Positions 8,073-14,112 of a DNA stretch of 25,756 bases are shown in pieces. Position 1 is the stretch's first letter; each line of letters opens with the position of its first letter. The position numbers and the translations under genes are program-made. The notes beneath the pieces are model-generated. The model worked only from the letters and a program-made list of their open reading frames with translations, was not told where the DNA came from and did no database searches. Source of the DNA: a virus. Where the stretch lies: positions 1-25,756 of IMG/VR virus record IMGVR_UViG_3300028025_000684. One strand, 5' to 3'.

Positions 8073-8100
8073 GTTTAAACTCTTGTTGACAGCGTTTAAA
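8073..8100. repeat. Second pair of GTTTAAA(C) sites, flanking a -35 region
   Basis: A perfect GTTTAAAC lies at 8073-8080 and GTTTAAA (followed by T) at 8094-8100, 21 bases apart start to start, on either side of the TTGTTGACA that provides the -35. The layout parallels the pair at 122-144 in the first promoter, which suggests a shared binding protein. Inference only. Confidence 0.5.
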
Positions 8101-8111
8101 TGGTGTATATT
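8083..8111 (+). promoter_or_regulatory. Promoter for the unit starting at 8202
   Basis: The -10 TATATT (8106-8111) matches five of six consensus bases. Two overlapping -35 candidates exist: TTGTTG (8083-8088) with a 17-base spacer, or a perfect TTGACA (8086-8091) with a short 14-base spacer. A start near 8118 would give a leader of about 84 bases before the ATG at 8202. It comes directly after a terminator and before a gene in the same direction, so a promoter is needed here. Confidence 0.7.
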
Positions 8112-8120
8112 GAAGTCATT

Positions 8121-8190
8121 CCGGGGTTCTCCGGTGTATCAAACAGTCCCGGCTGACGACATGCAGATTGATACACCTTAACTTGCATGT
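8121..8190 (+). promoter_or_regulatory. Structured 5' leader, possible H-type pseudoknot next to the ribosome site
   Basis: A perfect 10-base inverted repeat pairs GGTGTATCAA (8133-8142) with TTGATACACC (8168-8177). Its 25-base loop contains ACATGCA (8159-8165), which is exactly complementary to TGCATGT (8184-8190) downstream of the stem. The second helix would therefore form a pseudoknot ending at T8190, the first base of the TAAGGA Shine-Dalgarno (8190-8195) of the gene at 8202. Loops would be 16, 2 and 6 bases; six bases across a 10-bp stem is tight, so part of the stem may fray. CCGG at 8121-8124 can also pair with CCGG at 8131-8134 as an alternative. Translational control is inferred. 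Confidence 0.6.
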
Positions 8191-8201
8191 AAGGAAAAAA
8201 C

Positions 8202-8753
8202 ATGGCACGCACTACGTTTCAAGGCCCAGTCCGGTCGCTCACAGGTTTCTATTCTCAAGGCCCCGGTTCTGTTGTAGCAATCTCCGCAACCGCCACTCTT
8301 AACCCCGTTGACCACGGAGGTCGCATCATCTCTGTTGGTGGCTCTTTGGCAGCAACAACCACTTTGACATTGCCAACCATCAATGTCTCCTCTGACCCCA
8401 CCTCTTCAGGCCCCGGTCAAGACCCCAACACCATCAACAACGAAGGCGTTGTTTACACCATCTGGGTTCCCACAACCATCTCTACCAGCTCTTTGAAGAT
8501 CGCTACTACAGCGGCTTCCGGTGACTATTTCATCGGTACTTTGATGGGCGTGGACACTGACTCATCCGACGCTTTGGTGGCCTACAACGCTTTGGCGGCA
8601 GACACCTTTGACTTCATCAACTTGAACGGCGGAACCACTGGTGGTGTTGCTGGTACATGGATCGAAATCGTTGCTGTTGCTGCAAACGCCTATATGGTTC
8701 GTGGCACTGTAAACGGCTCAGGCACTGTCGCAACACCATTCTCTACCACCTAA
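8202..8753 (+). CDS. Beta-rich virion protein (decoration or tail component candidate)
   Basis: 183 aa, low in Lys and Arg and high in Ser, Thr, Gly, Ala and Val, with no signal peptide or enzyme motif. The N-terminus MARTTFQGPVRSLTGFYSQG is basic, then several predicted beta strands follow. Start ATG 8202 has TAAGGA six bases upstream. It has its own promoter, a structured leader and a following hairpin, so it seems to be expressed independently of the head operon. Separate strong expression fits a high-copy structural protein such as a capsid cement protein, but the family is not one I can name. Confidence 0.8.
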   Translation: MARTTFQGPVRSLTGFYSQGPGSVVAISATATLNPVDHGGRIISVGGSLAATTTLTLPTINVSSDPTSSGPGQDPNTINNEGVVYTIWVPTTISTSSLKIATTAASGDYFIGTLMGVDTDSSDALVAYNALAADTFDFINLNGGTTGGVAGTWIEIVAVAANAYMVRGTVNGSGTVATPFSTT

Positions 8754-8763
8754 TCAACCCAAT

Positions 8764-8777
8764 GGGGCTTCGGCCCC
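8764..8777 (+). terminator. UUCG-loop hairpin, weak terminator or processing site
   Basis: GGGGC (8764-8768) pairs with GCCCC (8773-8777) around TTCG, ten bases after the stop of the preceding gene. It is followed by TGTTAAAT rather than a clear T run, so termination is likely partial, letting some transcription continue into the downstream genes, which have no other visible promoter. It could instead protect an mRNA 3' end. Confidence 0.55.
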
Positions 8778-8798
8778 TGTTAAATCAGGAGATTGATT

Positions 8799-9107
8799 AT
8801 GGGAATGCAAGCAGACATCCTAGCCAGTGCAATACGCACTGATGATGGTGTTTTAAACGACCAAGCTGGCAACGCAATTGGGCGGGCGCGTATCAAGGCT
8901 ATCCGCATCATTCCAACTGCTTCTACTGCTGGCACAGTGGTGTTCAAAGACGGCAGTGCAAGCGGCACTACACGCTTAACAGTCAATGTTTTTGCTGGCA
9001 CGACAGGGGCTGACTACATGTTGCTCCCCCATGAGGGCTTGCTGTTTAACTCTGGCATTTATGTTGACGTGACCACCATTGCGTCTGTCATGGTGTTCTA
9101 TGGCTAA
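8799..9107 (+). CDS. Small beta-rich structural protein, unknown
   Basis: 102 aa. ATG 8799 is chosen because AGGAG (8787-8791) lies seven bases upstream; the TTG at 8793 is too close. The sequence is rich in Thr, Ala, Gly, Val and Ile (for example IKAIRIIPTASTAGTVVF) and ends in hydrophobic strands (TTIASVMVFYG), consistent with a small beta-sandwich virion protein. It overlaps the next gene by eight bases. No motif allows a function call. Confidence 0.8.
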   Translation: MGMQADILASAIRTDDGVLNDQAGNAIGRARIKAIRIIPTASTAGTVVFKDGSASGTTRLTVNVFAGTTGADYMLLPHEGLLFNSGIYVDVTTIASVMVFYG

Positions 9108-9423
9108 ATCCCCCGCATGGCAGAGAGCGGAAGGGAAGAATCCCAAAGGCGGCTTGAACGCCAAAGGGCGAGCCTCCTACAACGCAGCAAATCCGGGGAA
9201 GCCGGGTCTGAAGCCTCCGCAGCCACAGGGCGGGAGCCGCCGCGACTCTTTCTGCGCACGTATGAAAGGCATGAAAGCGAAGCTTACGAGCGCCAAGACC
9301 GCAAACGATCCGGATTCGAGGATTAACAAGAGCCTTCGTGCATGGAACTGCGCAGATGGCGGGTACGTAACCAAAGCAGATGGCTGTGCCACCAAAGGCA
9401 AGACCAAAGGCAGGATGATCTGA
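9100..9423 (+). CDS. Small basic phage protein (DUF6321-like) with C-terminal ADGxAxxGKTxGxM tag
   Basis: 107 aa, highly basic. The N-terminal body with SPAWQRAEGKNPKGGLNAKG (4-23) and RRDSFCARMKGM resembles a conserved family of small phage proteins that I recall as DUF6321. After a natural end near SLRAWNC the protein carries an extra tail, DGGYV then TKADGCATKGKTKGRMI, which recurs at the C-termini of three of the next four proteins. The start ATG 9100 overlaps the previous gene; the longer frame from 9079 adds unrelated residues and has no better ribosome site. The stop overlaps the next ATG by one base (TGATG). Confidence 0.85.
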   Translation: MAKSPAWQRAEGKNPKGGLNAKGRASYNAANPGKPGLKPPQPQGGSRRDSFCARMKGMKAKLTSAKTANDPDSRINKSLRAWNCADGGYVTKADGCATKGKTKGRMI

Positions 9424-9662
9424 TGGACGTGAACACAATTTGGTCTGCAGCCTTGTCTTTGTTGATGGGTGGCTTGTGGTTTTTCATTCGGGAAAAGCTG
9501 GACGATGTCAAACGCATCGAGCGTCTTTTAAACATCACACGCGAGGAGATTGCCCGTGATACAGCAACTAAAGCAGAAGTGGCAAGAGTTACTGACCATA
9601 TTGATCAACGTTTCAACAAGCTGGAAGAAAAAATTGACCGGCTTCTTCAAGCGGGGAAATGA
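9423..9662 (+). CDS. Small membrane-anchored coiled-coil protein
   Basis: 79 aa. A single hydrophobic segment near the N-terminus (IWSAALSLLMGGLWFFI, about 6-22) is followed by a charged helical region with heptad-like spacing (KLDDVKRIERLLN and FNKLEEKIDRLLQ). The start ATG 9423 shares a base with the previous stop. One transmembrane helix plus a coiled coil is seen in phage membrane-associated proteins such as spanin-like or holin-accessory proteins, but this gene is far from the lysis region and may be a virion or ejected membrane protein. It is the only gene in the 9100-11160 run without the shared C-terminal tag. Confidence 0.82.
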   Translation: MDVNTIWSAALSLLMGGLWFFIREKLDDVKRIERLLNITREEIARDTATKAEVARVTDHIDQRFNKLEEKIDRLLQAGK

Positions 9663-10156
9663 TGCCAGCAACCAGTCTTAAACAAAAGAAATTCATGGAT
9701 GCTGCGGCGCACAACCCAGCATTTGCGAAGCAGGCGGGTGTCCCGCAAAAGGTGGCAAAAGACTTCAGCAGCGCCAGCAAGGGCATGAAGTTTGGTAGCG
9801 GGGCAAAGACCCGCGCAGATTCGCAGAAGGTCAACAATCCTAAAACCAATCAAGGTAAGCAGGAACTTTTCAAAAGGGGTGGGGAAATGAAAGAATCAAA
9901 AGCAATGGTCAAAAAAGAAGTCAGCTTTATGAAAGCCAAAGGCGCTCCCAAGTCTATGGTCAAGCATGAAATGAAAGAAGCTGGCATGAAGAAAATGGCA
10001 AATGGTGGCATCACCAAAGCCAAGATGGGTTCTGTGAAAACAGCCGCCCCAAGCCGTGACGGTCTTGCTTCAAAAGGCAAAACCAAAGGCGCAATGGTCA
10101 AGATGTCTGGCTCTAAGCCATTGGGCATGAACAAGGGCGGCAAAGCCTACTGCTAA
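9659..10156 (+). CDS. Lysine-rich virion-region protein with tag motif near the C-terminus
   Basis: 165 aa, strongly basic. The N-terminal segment PATSLKQKKFMDAAAHNPAF (3-22) resembles small DUF3008-type phage proteins. The middle repeats a charged pattern (MKESKAMVKKEVSFMKAKG, then SMVKHEMKEAGMKKMANGG), likely helical. The tag appears as SRDGLASKGKTKGAMV and is followed by about 20 further Gly/Lys residues, so here it is not at the extreme end. It starts inside the stop of the previous gene. Basicity suggests nucleic-acid contact or packaging within the virion, which is inference. Confidence 0.82.
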   Translation: MMPATSLKQKKFMDAAAHNPAFAKQAGVPQKVAKDFSSASKGMKFGSGAKTRADSQKVNNPKTNQGKQELFKRGGEMKESKAMVKKEVSFMKAKGAPKSMVKHEMKEAGMKKMANGGITKAKMGSVKTAAPSRDGLASKGKTKGAMVKMSGSKPLGMNKGGKAYC

Positions 10157-10168
10157 AAGGAGCCGATC

Positions 10169-10921
10169 ATGGCAAAGAATGTTGGAAGATTGGCTGGTCT
10201 TGCTGCGCTTGCGGGCGCAGCTTACATGATGACTAGGGGTAAGGGTAAGTCTGATGACGCAGGCGACCAAACAACAAGCTCTTACACCAAAGACACCAAA
10301 AAAGTTGGGTCAGATGGGGTTCCGTTAAAAACACAGGCGCAAAGCATTGCTGAAGCGGACAAGTCAGTTGGTTCTGGCCCTTCTCCTAATTCACAGCAGC
10401 CATCTGGCGTTCTTACCCAAGGAACGGATAAGTCTGCGGTGGATTTAAACGCAAACCGTAATCAGCCTGCCAAGCCTGCGCCTGCGCCTGTTGTTAACCC
10501 TGCACCTGTACCCAAACTCGTTTCCCAGCCAAGTGACAAAAGAGTCACGCTTTCGTCTGATGCCGCCGTTTTAGAGGCGCTAAACAGTCGCGGCAATCGG
10601 TCTGTAAAAAATGACAACTATAGCAATGAGGGGCGAAGCAGCATACTCGCTGCCAAGAAAAAACAAATCCCAGTGCTGCCTCTTGGTTCAAGTGATACCA
10701 AGACATACGATCGGAAACAGGGAGCCACAGCGAGTGGAATTGACACTTATAGAAAAGAGCAAGAGGAAAAAGAACGCATCAAAAAGCTGCAAGCTTCTGG
10801 TGGTCGCCGGGCTTCTGGTGGCGCGGTCAAAACTAAAAATATGGCTTCTGGTGGCATGACAGCTTCCAGCCGTGCTGACGGGATTGCATCCCGTGGCAAA
10901 ACCCGCTGCAAAATGTATTGA
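10169..10921 (+). CDS. Ala/Pro/Lys-rich protein with hydrophobic N-terminus and C-terminal tag
   Basis: 250 aa. A positive N-terminus and short hydrophobic stretch (LAGLAALAGAAYMM, about 8-21) could be a membrane segment or signal-anchor. A long low-complexity, probably disordered region follows (30-130, rich in Ser, Gln, Asn, Pro, including PAKPAPAPVVNPAPVP), then charged helices near 185-205. The end carries MASGG and the tag SRADGIASRGKTRCKMY; here Cys replaces the Gly seen in the other tags. AAAGGAG lies upstream of the ATG. Composition fits an ejected or internal virion protein, but this is not demonstrated. Confidence 0.82.
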   Translation: MAKNVGRLAGLAALAGAAYMMTRGKGKSDDAGDQTTSSYTKDTKKVGSDGVPLKTQAQSIAEADKSVGSGPSPNSQQPSGVLTQGTDKSAVDLNANRNQPAKPAPAPVVNPAPVPKLVSQPSDKRVTLSSDAAVLEALNSRGNRSVKNDNYSNEGRSSILAAKKKQIPVLPLGSSDTKTYDRKQGATASGIDTYRKEQEEKERIKKLQASGGRRASGGAVKTKNMASGGMTASSRADGIASRGKTRCKMY

Positions 10922-10929
10922 GGTGAATC

Positions 10930-11160
10930 ATGTTTGACGATCTGGAAAAGAACAAAGAAGCGCCAAAAGACATTGACGGCGCTTCCGCCGGTCGCAAGTT
11001 CAAGAAGAATGAGCCGGGTATGCCTGAGCAGCCCGGTCAAGACATTCGTGTTGACGGCAAGCCCGTGAAGCCAGCAAAGAAAATGGCTTCTGGCGGCTCT
11101 GCTTCCAGTCGTGCTGATGGATGCGCACAGCGTGGCAAGACTCGTGGGACGATGATCTGA
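10930..11160 (+). CDS. 76-aa basic protein ending in the shared tag
   Basis: The first half is charged and disordered-looking (DDLEKNKEAPKDIDG; KPVKPAKK), and the final third is MASGG followed by SRADGCAQRGKTRGTMI, the clearest form of the tag. It is close in DNA sequence to the end of the 9100 gene, and both finish with the same GATGATCTGATGG junction into the next gene. Small size and lack of a folded core suggest the tag itself may be the functional part. AGGTG upstream of the ATG is a modest ribosome site. Confidence 0.82.
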   Translation: MFDDLEKNKEAPKDIDGASAGRKFKKNEPGMPEQPGQDIRVDGKPVKPAKKMASGGSASSRADGCAQRGKTRGTMI

Positions 11161-11438
11161 TGATGGCTTCTCGCGGCATGGGCGCAATCAACCCGAAGAA
11201 GATGCCGGGGAAGAAAGTCGTTCGCCGCAAAGATCAGCCACAGAATGTTGACATGTACGCCGAAGGCGGCGGTGTAAACGCTGCTGGCAACTACACCAAG
11301 CCCAGTTTGCGCAAGCGAATTGTGGCTCAGGTCAAGGCAGCAGCAACACATGGCACTGGCGCGGGTCAGTGGTCAGCACGTAAGGCGCAGCTTGTAGCCA
11401 AGAAATACAAAGCCGCAGGCGGAGGGTACAGAGATTGA
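11160..11438 (+). CDS. Small basic protein (conserved phage family, unnamed)
   Basis: 92 aa. It starts at ATG 11160 (or the adjacent ATG 11163), overlapping the previous stop. The C-terminal half contains NAAGNYTKPSLRKRIVAQVK and GQWSARKAQLVAKKYKAAGG, a pattern I recall from many phages and large algal viruses, with aromatic and basic residues suited to nucleic-acid or capsid contact. No function is known to me. It is translationally coupled on both sides. Confidence 0.85.
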   Translation: MMASRGMGAINPKKMPGKKVVRRKDQPQNVDMYAEGGGVNAAGNYTKPSLRKRIVAQVKAAATHGTGAGQWSARKAQLVAKKYKAAGGGYRD

Positions 11439-11668
11439 AAGCACCGCAGACTTCCCTTAAAAACTGGGGCGACCAGAAATGGCGTACCAAGTCGGGGAAG
11501 CCTTCGTCAAAAACAGGTGAGAGGTATCTCCCTGAAGCAGCAATCAAGTCTTTGTCGCCAGCGGAATACGCAGCTACAACCCGCGCAAAGCGGGCGGGCA
11601 AGAAGGCTGGCAAGCAGTTTGTGGCACAACCCAAGAGCATTGCAAAGAAAACGGCAGGATTTAGATAA
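11435..11668 (+). CDS. Small lysine-rich protein (DUF5872-like pattern)
   Basis: 77 aa, start TTG 11435 overlapping the previous stop (TTGA), with GGAGGG (11421-11426) eight bases upstream. The sequence has a KWRTKSGKPSSKTGERYLPE core (15-34) and a basic C-terminal part ending QPKSIAKKTAGFR. This pattern recurs in small phage and algal-virus proteins; I connect it loosely with DUF5872. Together with the upstream gene it may form a two-gene version of a protein that is fused elsewhere. It overlaps the connector gene by one base. Confidence 0.82.
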   Translation: MKAPQTSLKNWGDQKWRTKSGKPSSKTGERYLPEAAIKSLSPAEYAATTRAKRAGKKAGKQFVAQPKSIAKKTAGFR

Positions 11669-12594
11669 TGGCAAATACTTCCGGCGCATCAAGCTTTAAC
11701 CTTGACCTGACAGAACTTGTCGAGGAGGCGTTTGAACGCGCCGGTGGTGAGCTGCGCACCGGTTATGACCTTCGTACAGCCCGCCGCAGTTTAAACATCA
11801 TGTTTGCCGACTGGGCAAACCGTGGCATCAATCTGTGGACAATTGAGCAAGGCACGATCGACCTTGTCCAAGGCCAGAATACCTACCCGCTGCCCAACGA
11901 CACCATTGACCTGCTGGAGCATGTGATCCGCACGGGAGCGAACATATCTTCGACTCAGGCTGACCTGACCATTACCCGTATCAGTGTTTCCACCTACGCA
12001 ACGATCCCCAACAAGATCACGCAAGCCAGACCCATTCAAATCTGGATTCAGCGGTACAACGGACAGACCTCGCCGACAGGGTTAACCCTTGACGGGGCAA
12101 TCACAAGTTCATCTACCCAGATCACACTGGACTCTGCGGTTGGCCTGCCAGCCGCTGGGTTTGTGAAGATCGACAATGAAATCATCAATTACGGGTACAT
12201 AGAGGGAAATGTCCTCTACAACTGCTTCCGTGGACAGCAAAACACCACGGCGGCAAGCCACACAGACAACACCGCTGTTTATTGGGAGCAGGTTCCCGCT
12301 GTAACCGTCTGGCCCACGCCAGACAATGCCCAGACCTACCAATTGGTTTATTGGCGTTTACGCCGCACGCAAGACGCTGGAGGCGGTGTAAACATCATGG
12401 ACGTACCTTTCCGCTTCCTGCCCTGTATGGCGGCTGGATTGTCGTACTACATCGCTGGAAAGATACCTACTGGCGCAGAGCGCCTTGGCTTCCTGAAAGC
12501 CCAGTATGACGAGGCTTGGGAACTAGCCGCCTACGAAGATCATGAGAAAGCAGCCTTGAGACTTGTACCCCGTCAGACCTACATTGGGAGGTAA
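11668..12594 (+). CDS. Head-tail connector, P22 gp4-like (tail accessory factor)
   Basis: 308 aa. gp4-type proteins bind under the portal and close the packaged head. The helical N-terminus (LTELVEEAFERAGGELRTGY, 14-33; LRTARRSLNIMFADWANRGI, 35-54) and the C-terminal region (NAQTYQLVYWRLRRTQDAGG; PFRFLPCMAAGLSYYIAGK; PRQTYIGR) match the family as I know it. Between about 130 and 200 a beta-rich insert (SSSTQITLDSAVGLPAAGFV, then a DNEIINYGYIEGN-type segment) is an added domain, since P22 gp4 is only about 166 aa. ATG 11668 overlaps the previous stop; AGGA lies eight bases upstream. Confidence 0.85.
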   Translation: MANTSGASSFNLDLTELVEEAFERAGGELRTGYDLRTARRSLNIMFADWANRGINLWTIEQGTIDLVQGQNTYPLPNDTIDLLEHVIRTGANISSTQADLTITRISVSTYATIPNKITQARPIQIWIQRYNGQTSPTGLTLDGAITSSSTQITLDSAVGLPAAGFVKIDNEIINYGYIEGNVLYNCFRGQQNTTAASHTDNTAVYWEQVPAVTVWPTPDNAQTYQLVYWRLRRTQDAGGGVNIMDVPFRFLPCMAAGLSYYIAGKIPTGAERLGFLKAQYDEAWELAAYEDHEKAALRLVPRQTYIGR

Positions 12595-12596
12595 GG

Positions 12597-13022
12597 ATGG
12601 GTAACAGGTTTGCCAGTGGTAAGTTTGCGATTGCCCAGTGCGATCGCTGCGACCAGCGGTTCAAATTGAATATTCTCAAGACGGAGATCATCAAGACCAA
12701 GAATTACAACCTCTTGGTTTGCCCGGCTTGCTGGGATCCAGATCAGCCGCAGTTGCAGTTGGGCATGTTCCCGGTGGATGACCCGCAGGCTTTGAGAAAC
12801 CCAAGGCCAGACCGCAGTTATCTCTTGTCCGGTACAAGCGGATTGCAGATTGTGCCGACAGGCAGTGGCCCGTTGGGTACAGGGACGGTGGAAGGTGGCA
12901 GTCGAATCTTCCAGTGGGGATGGAATCCAGTGGGTGGATCAAGAGCAAATGACGATGGTTTAACGCCAAACAATTTGGTTTTGACAGTGGAACTTGGTAC
13001 AGTATCAGTTACAACGACATAA
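12597..13022 (+). CDS. Zinc-ribbon-containing virion-region protein
   Basis: 141 aa. Two CxxC knuckles (C15/C18 in CDRC and C42/C45 in CPAC) are separated by 23 residues and are likely to bind zinc. A conserved-looking WDPDQPQLQLGMFPVDDPQA segment follows (46-65), then a Gly/Ser-rich tail. GGGAGG just upstream gives a strong ribosome site two bases after the connector stop. Position next to the gp4-like gene suggests a head-completion role. Zinc ribbons also occur in DNA-binding proteins, so this is uncertain. Confidence 0.85.
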   Translation: MGNRFASGKFAIAQCDRCDQRFKLNILKTEIIKTKNYNLLVCPACWDPDQPQLQLGMFPVDDPQALRNPRPDRSYLLSGTSGLQIVPTGSGPLGTGTVEGGSRIFQWGWNPVGGSRANDDGLTPNNLVLTVELGTVSVTTT

Positions 13023-13032
13023 GGAGTCGATG

Positions 13033-13194
13033 ATGGACGCAAAGAAAGCAGTTCGCAAACACGAACAAAACATGCACCCCGGTCAAAAGCCAACCAAACT
13101 TCGCGCTGGCGGCAAGACCAACAGCGACATGCTCAAGTATGGTCGCAACATGGCAAAGATTATGAATCAGCGTAGCTCTGGCAGAGGTAAATAA
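13033..13194 (+). CDS. 53-aa basic protein, unknown
   Basis: Very small and basic. It begins MDAKKAVRKHEQNMHPGQKP and ends KYGRNMAKIMNQRSSGRGK. ATG 13033 is six bases after AAGGAG (13021-13026), better than ATG 13030 in the same frame at three bases. Similar small proteins recur next to connector genes in related phages as I recall. No function is known; nucleic-acid contact is plausible from charge. Confidence 0.78.
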   Translation: MDAKKAVRKHEQNMHPGQKPTKLRAGGKTNSDMLKYGRNMAKIMNQRSSGRGK

Positions 13195-13195
13195 C

Positions 13196-13396
13196 ATGGC
13201 AACATACAAAGTACCCAAGAAGGTTGCGACTGTTGTTGTGGGCGAAGAGCCAGCAAAAGAAACGATGCGTAAAGCAAACGTGTCTGTTGCCAACGTACGC
13301 AGCCAAGACTACCCTCCCACCAAGACCAGCGGCATCAAAATCCGTGGTACTGGCGCAGCCACTAAAGGCGTGATGGCACGAGGCCCGATGGCATGA
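13196..13396 (+). CDS. 66-aa protein with TKTSGIKIRGTGAATKG motif, unknown
   Basis: It begins with a short beta-like stretch (VPKKVATVVVGEE) and ends with TSGIKIRGTGAATKGVMARG, a Gly-rich basic tail reminiscent of, but distinct from, the GKTxGxM tag upstream. AGGTAA before the ATG is a fair ribosome site. Its stop overlaps the adaptor gene start (ATGA). The C-terminal pattern is one I recall from small phage proteins of unknown role. Confidence 0.8.
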   Translation: MATYKVPKKVATVVVGEEPAKETMRKANVSVANVRSQDYPPTKTSGIKIRGTGAATKGVMARGPMA

Positions 13397-14112
13397 ATTA
13401 CAGCCAGCTTGTAACTGCCATTCAGTCATACACGGAGAATCAGTTCCCCGACGTATACCTTGCTGATGGATCGACTGAGAATTCAACCACTCAGATCAAT
13501 CGGTTCATCCAGCAGGCTGAACAACGCATTTACAACATGATTCAGTTTCCGTCGTTGCGGAAGAATCAATACACAGCAATCACGGCAAACAACAAATACG
13601 TGTCTTTGCCAAACGACTTCCTTGCTGTGTATTCGCTGGCTTTGGTGACAGGTGTTGTTGGTGGAAACTTGGACACCGGCACGTTTGAGTATCTGCTCAA
13701 CAAGGATGTGAACTTCATCCGTCAGGCGTACCCAGCACCAAACGACAAGGGCGAGCCGAAGTACTACGCGCTGTTTGGCCCAACGATTGTCAGCTCTGCC
13801 ATCACGAACGAGCTATCTCTTATTCTTGGCCCGACACCTGATGCTGCGTATTACGTTGAACTGCATTACTACTATTACCCAGAATCCATCACCACAGCTT
13901 TAACCACATGGCTTGGCGACAACTTTGACTCTGTGCTGCTGTATGGCTCTTTGGTTGAAGCTGCAACATTTATGAAAGCTGAACAGGATATGGTTGCTTT
14001 GTACAACCAAAAATATACGGAAGCAGTGGCACTTGCCAAACGCCTTGGAGACGGCCTCGAAAGAGGCGATGCGTACCGTGATGGACAAACCAAACTTAAG
14101 GTTACAACGTGA
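13393..14112 (+). CDS. Phage adaptor protein (SU10-like head-tail adaptor)
   Basis: 239 aa. The N-terminal part (NYSQLVTAIQSYTENQFPDV, then INRFIQQAEQRIYNMIQFPS) and the C-terminal helices (LYGSLVEAATFMKAEQDMVA; KYTEAVALAKRLGDG) fit the helical-bundle adaptor proteins of short-tailed phages such as SU10, with a beta-rich middle. These sit between portal/connector and tail. The order, after a gp4-like connector and before the fibre module, supports it. The start overlaps the previous stop; the stop overlaps the HNH gene start (GTGA). Confidence 0.82.
   Translation: MNYSQLVTAIQSYTENQFPDVYLADGSTENSTTQINRFIQQAEQRIYNMIQFPSLRKNQYTAITANNKYVSLPNDFLAVYSLALVTGVVGGNLDTGTFEYLLNKDVNFIRQAYPAPNDKGEPKYYALFGPTIVSSAITNELSLILGPTPDAAYYVELHYYYYPESITTALTTWLGDNFDSVLLYGSLVEAATFMKAEQDMVALYNQKYTEAVALAKRLGDGLERGDAYRDGQTKLKVTT

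Noticed and set aside
9423-9662. Spanin or holin call for the small membrane coiled-coil protein
   Set aside because: One membrane helix and a coil fit many roles, and a full lysis cassette lies at 23968-25756; function left open.
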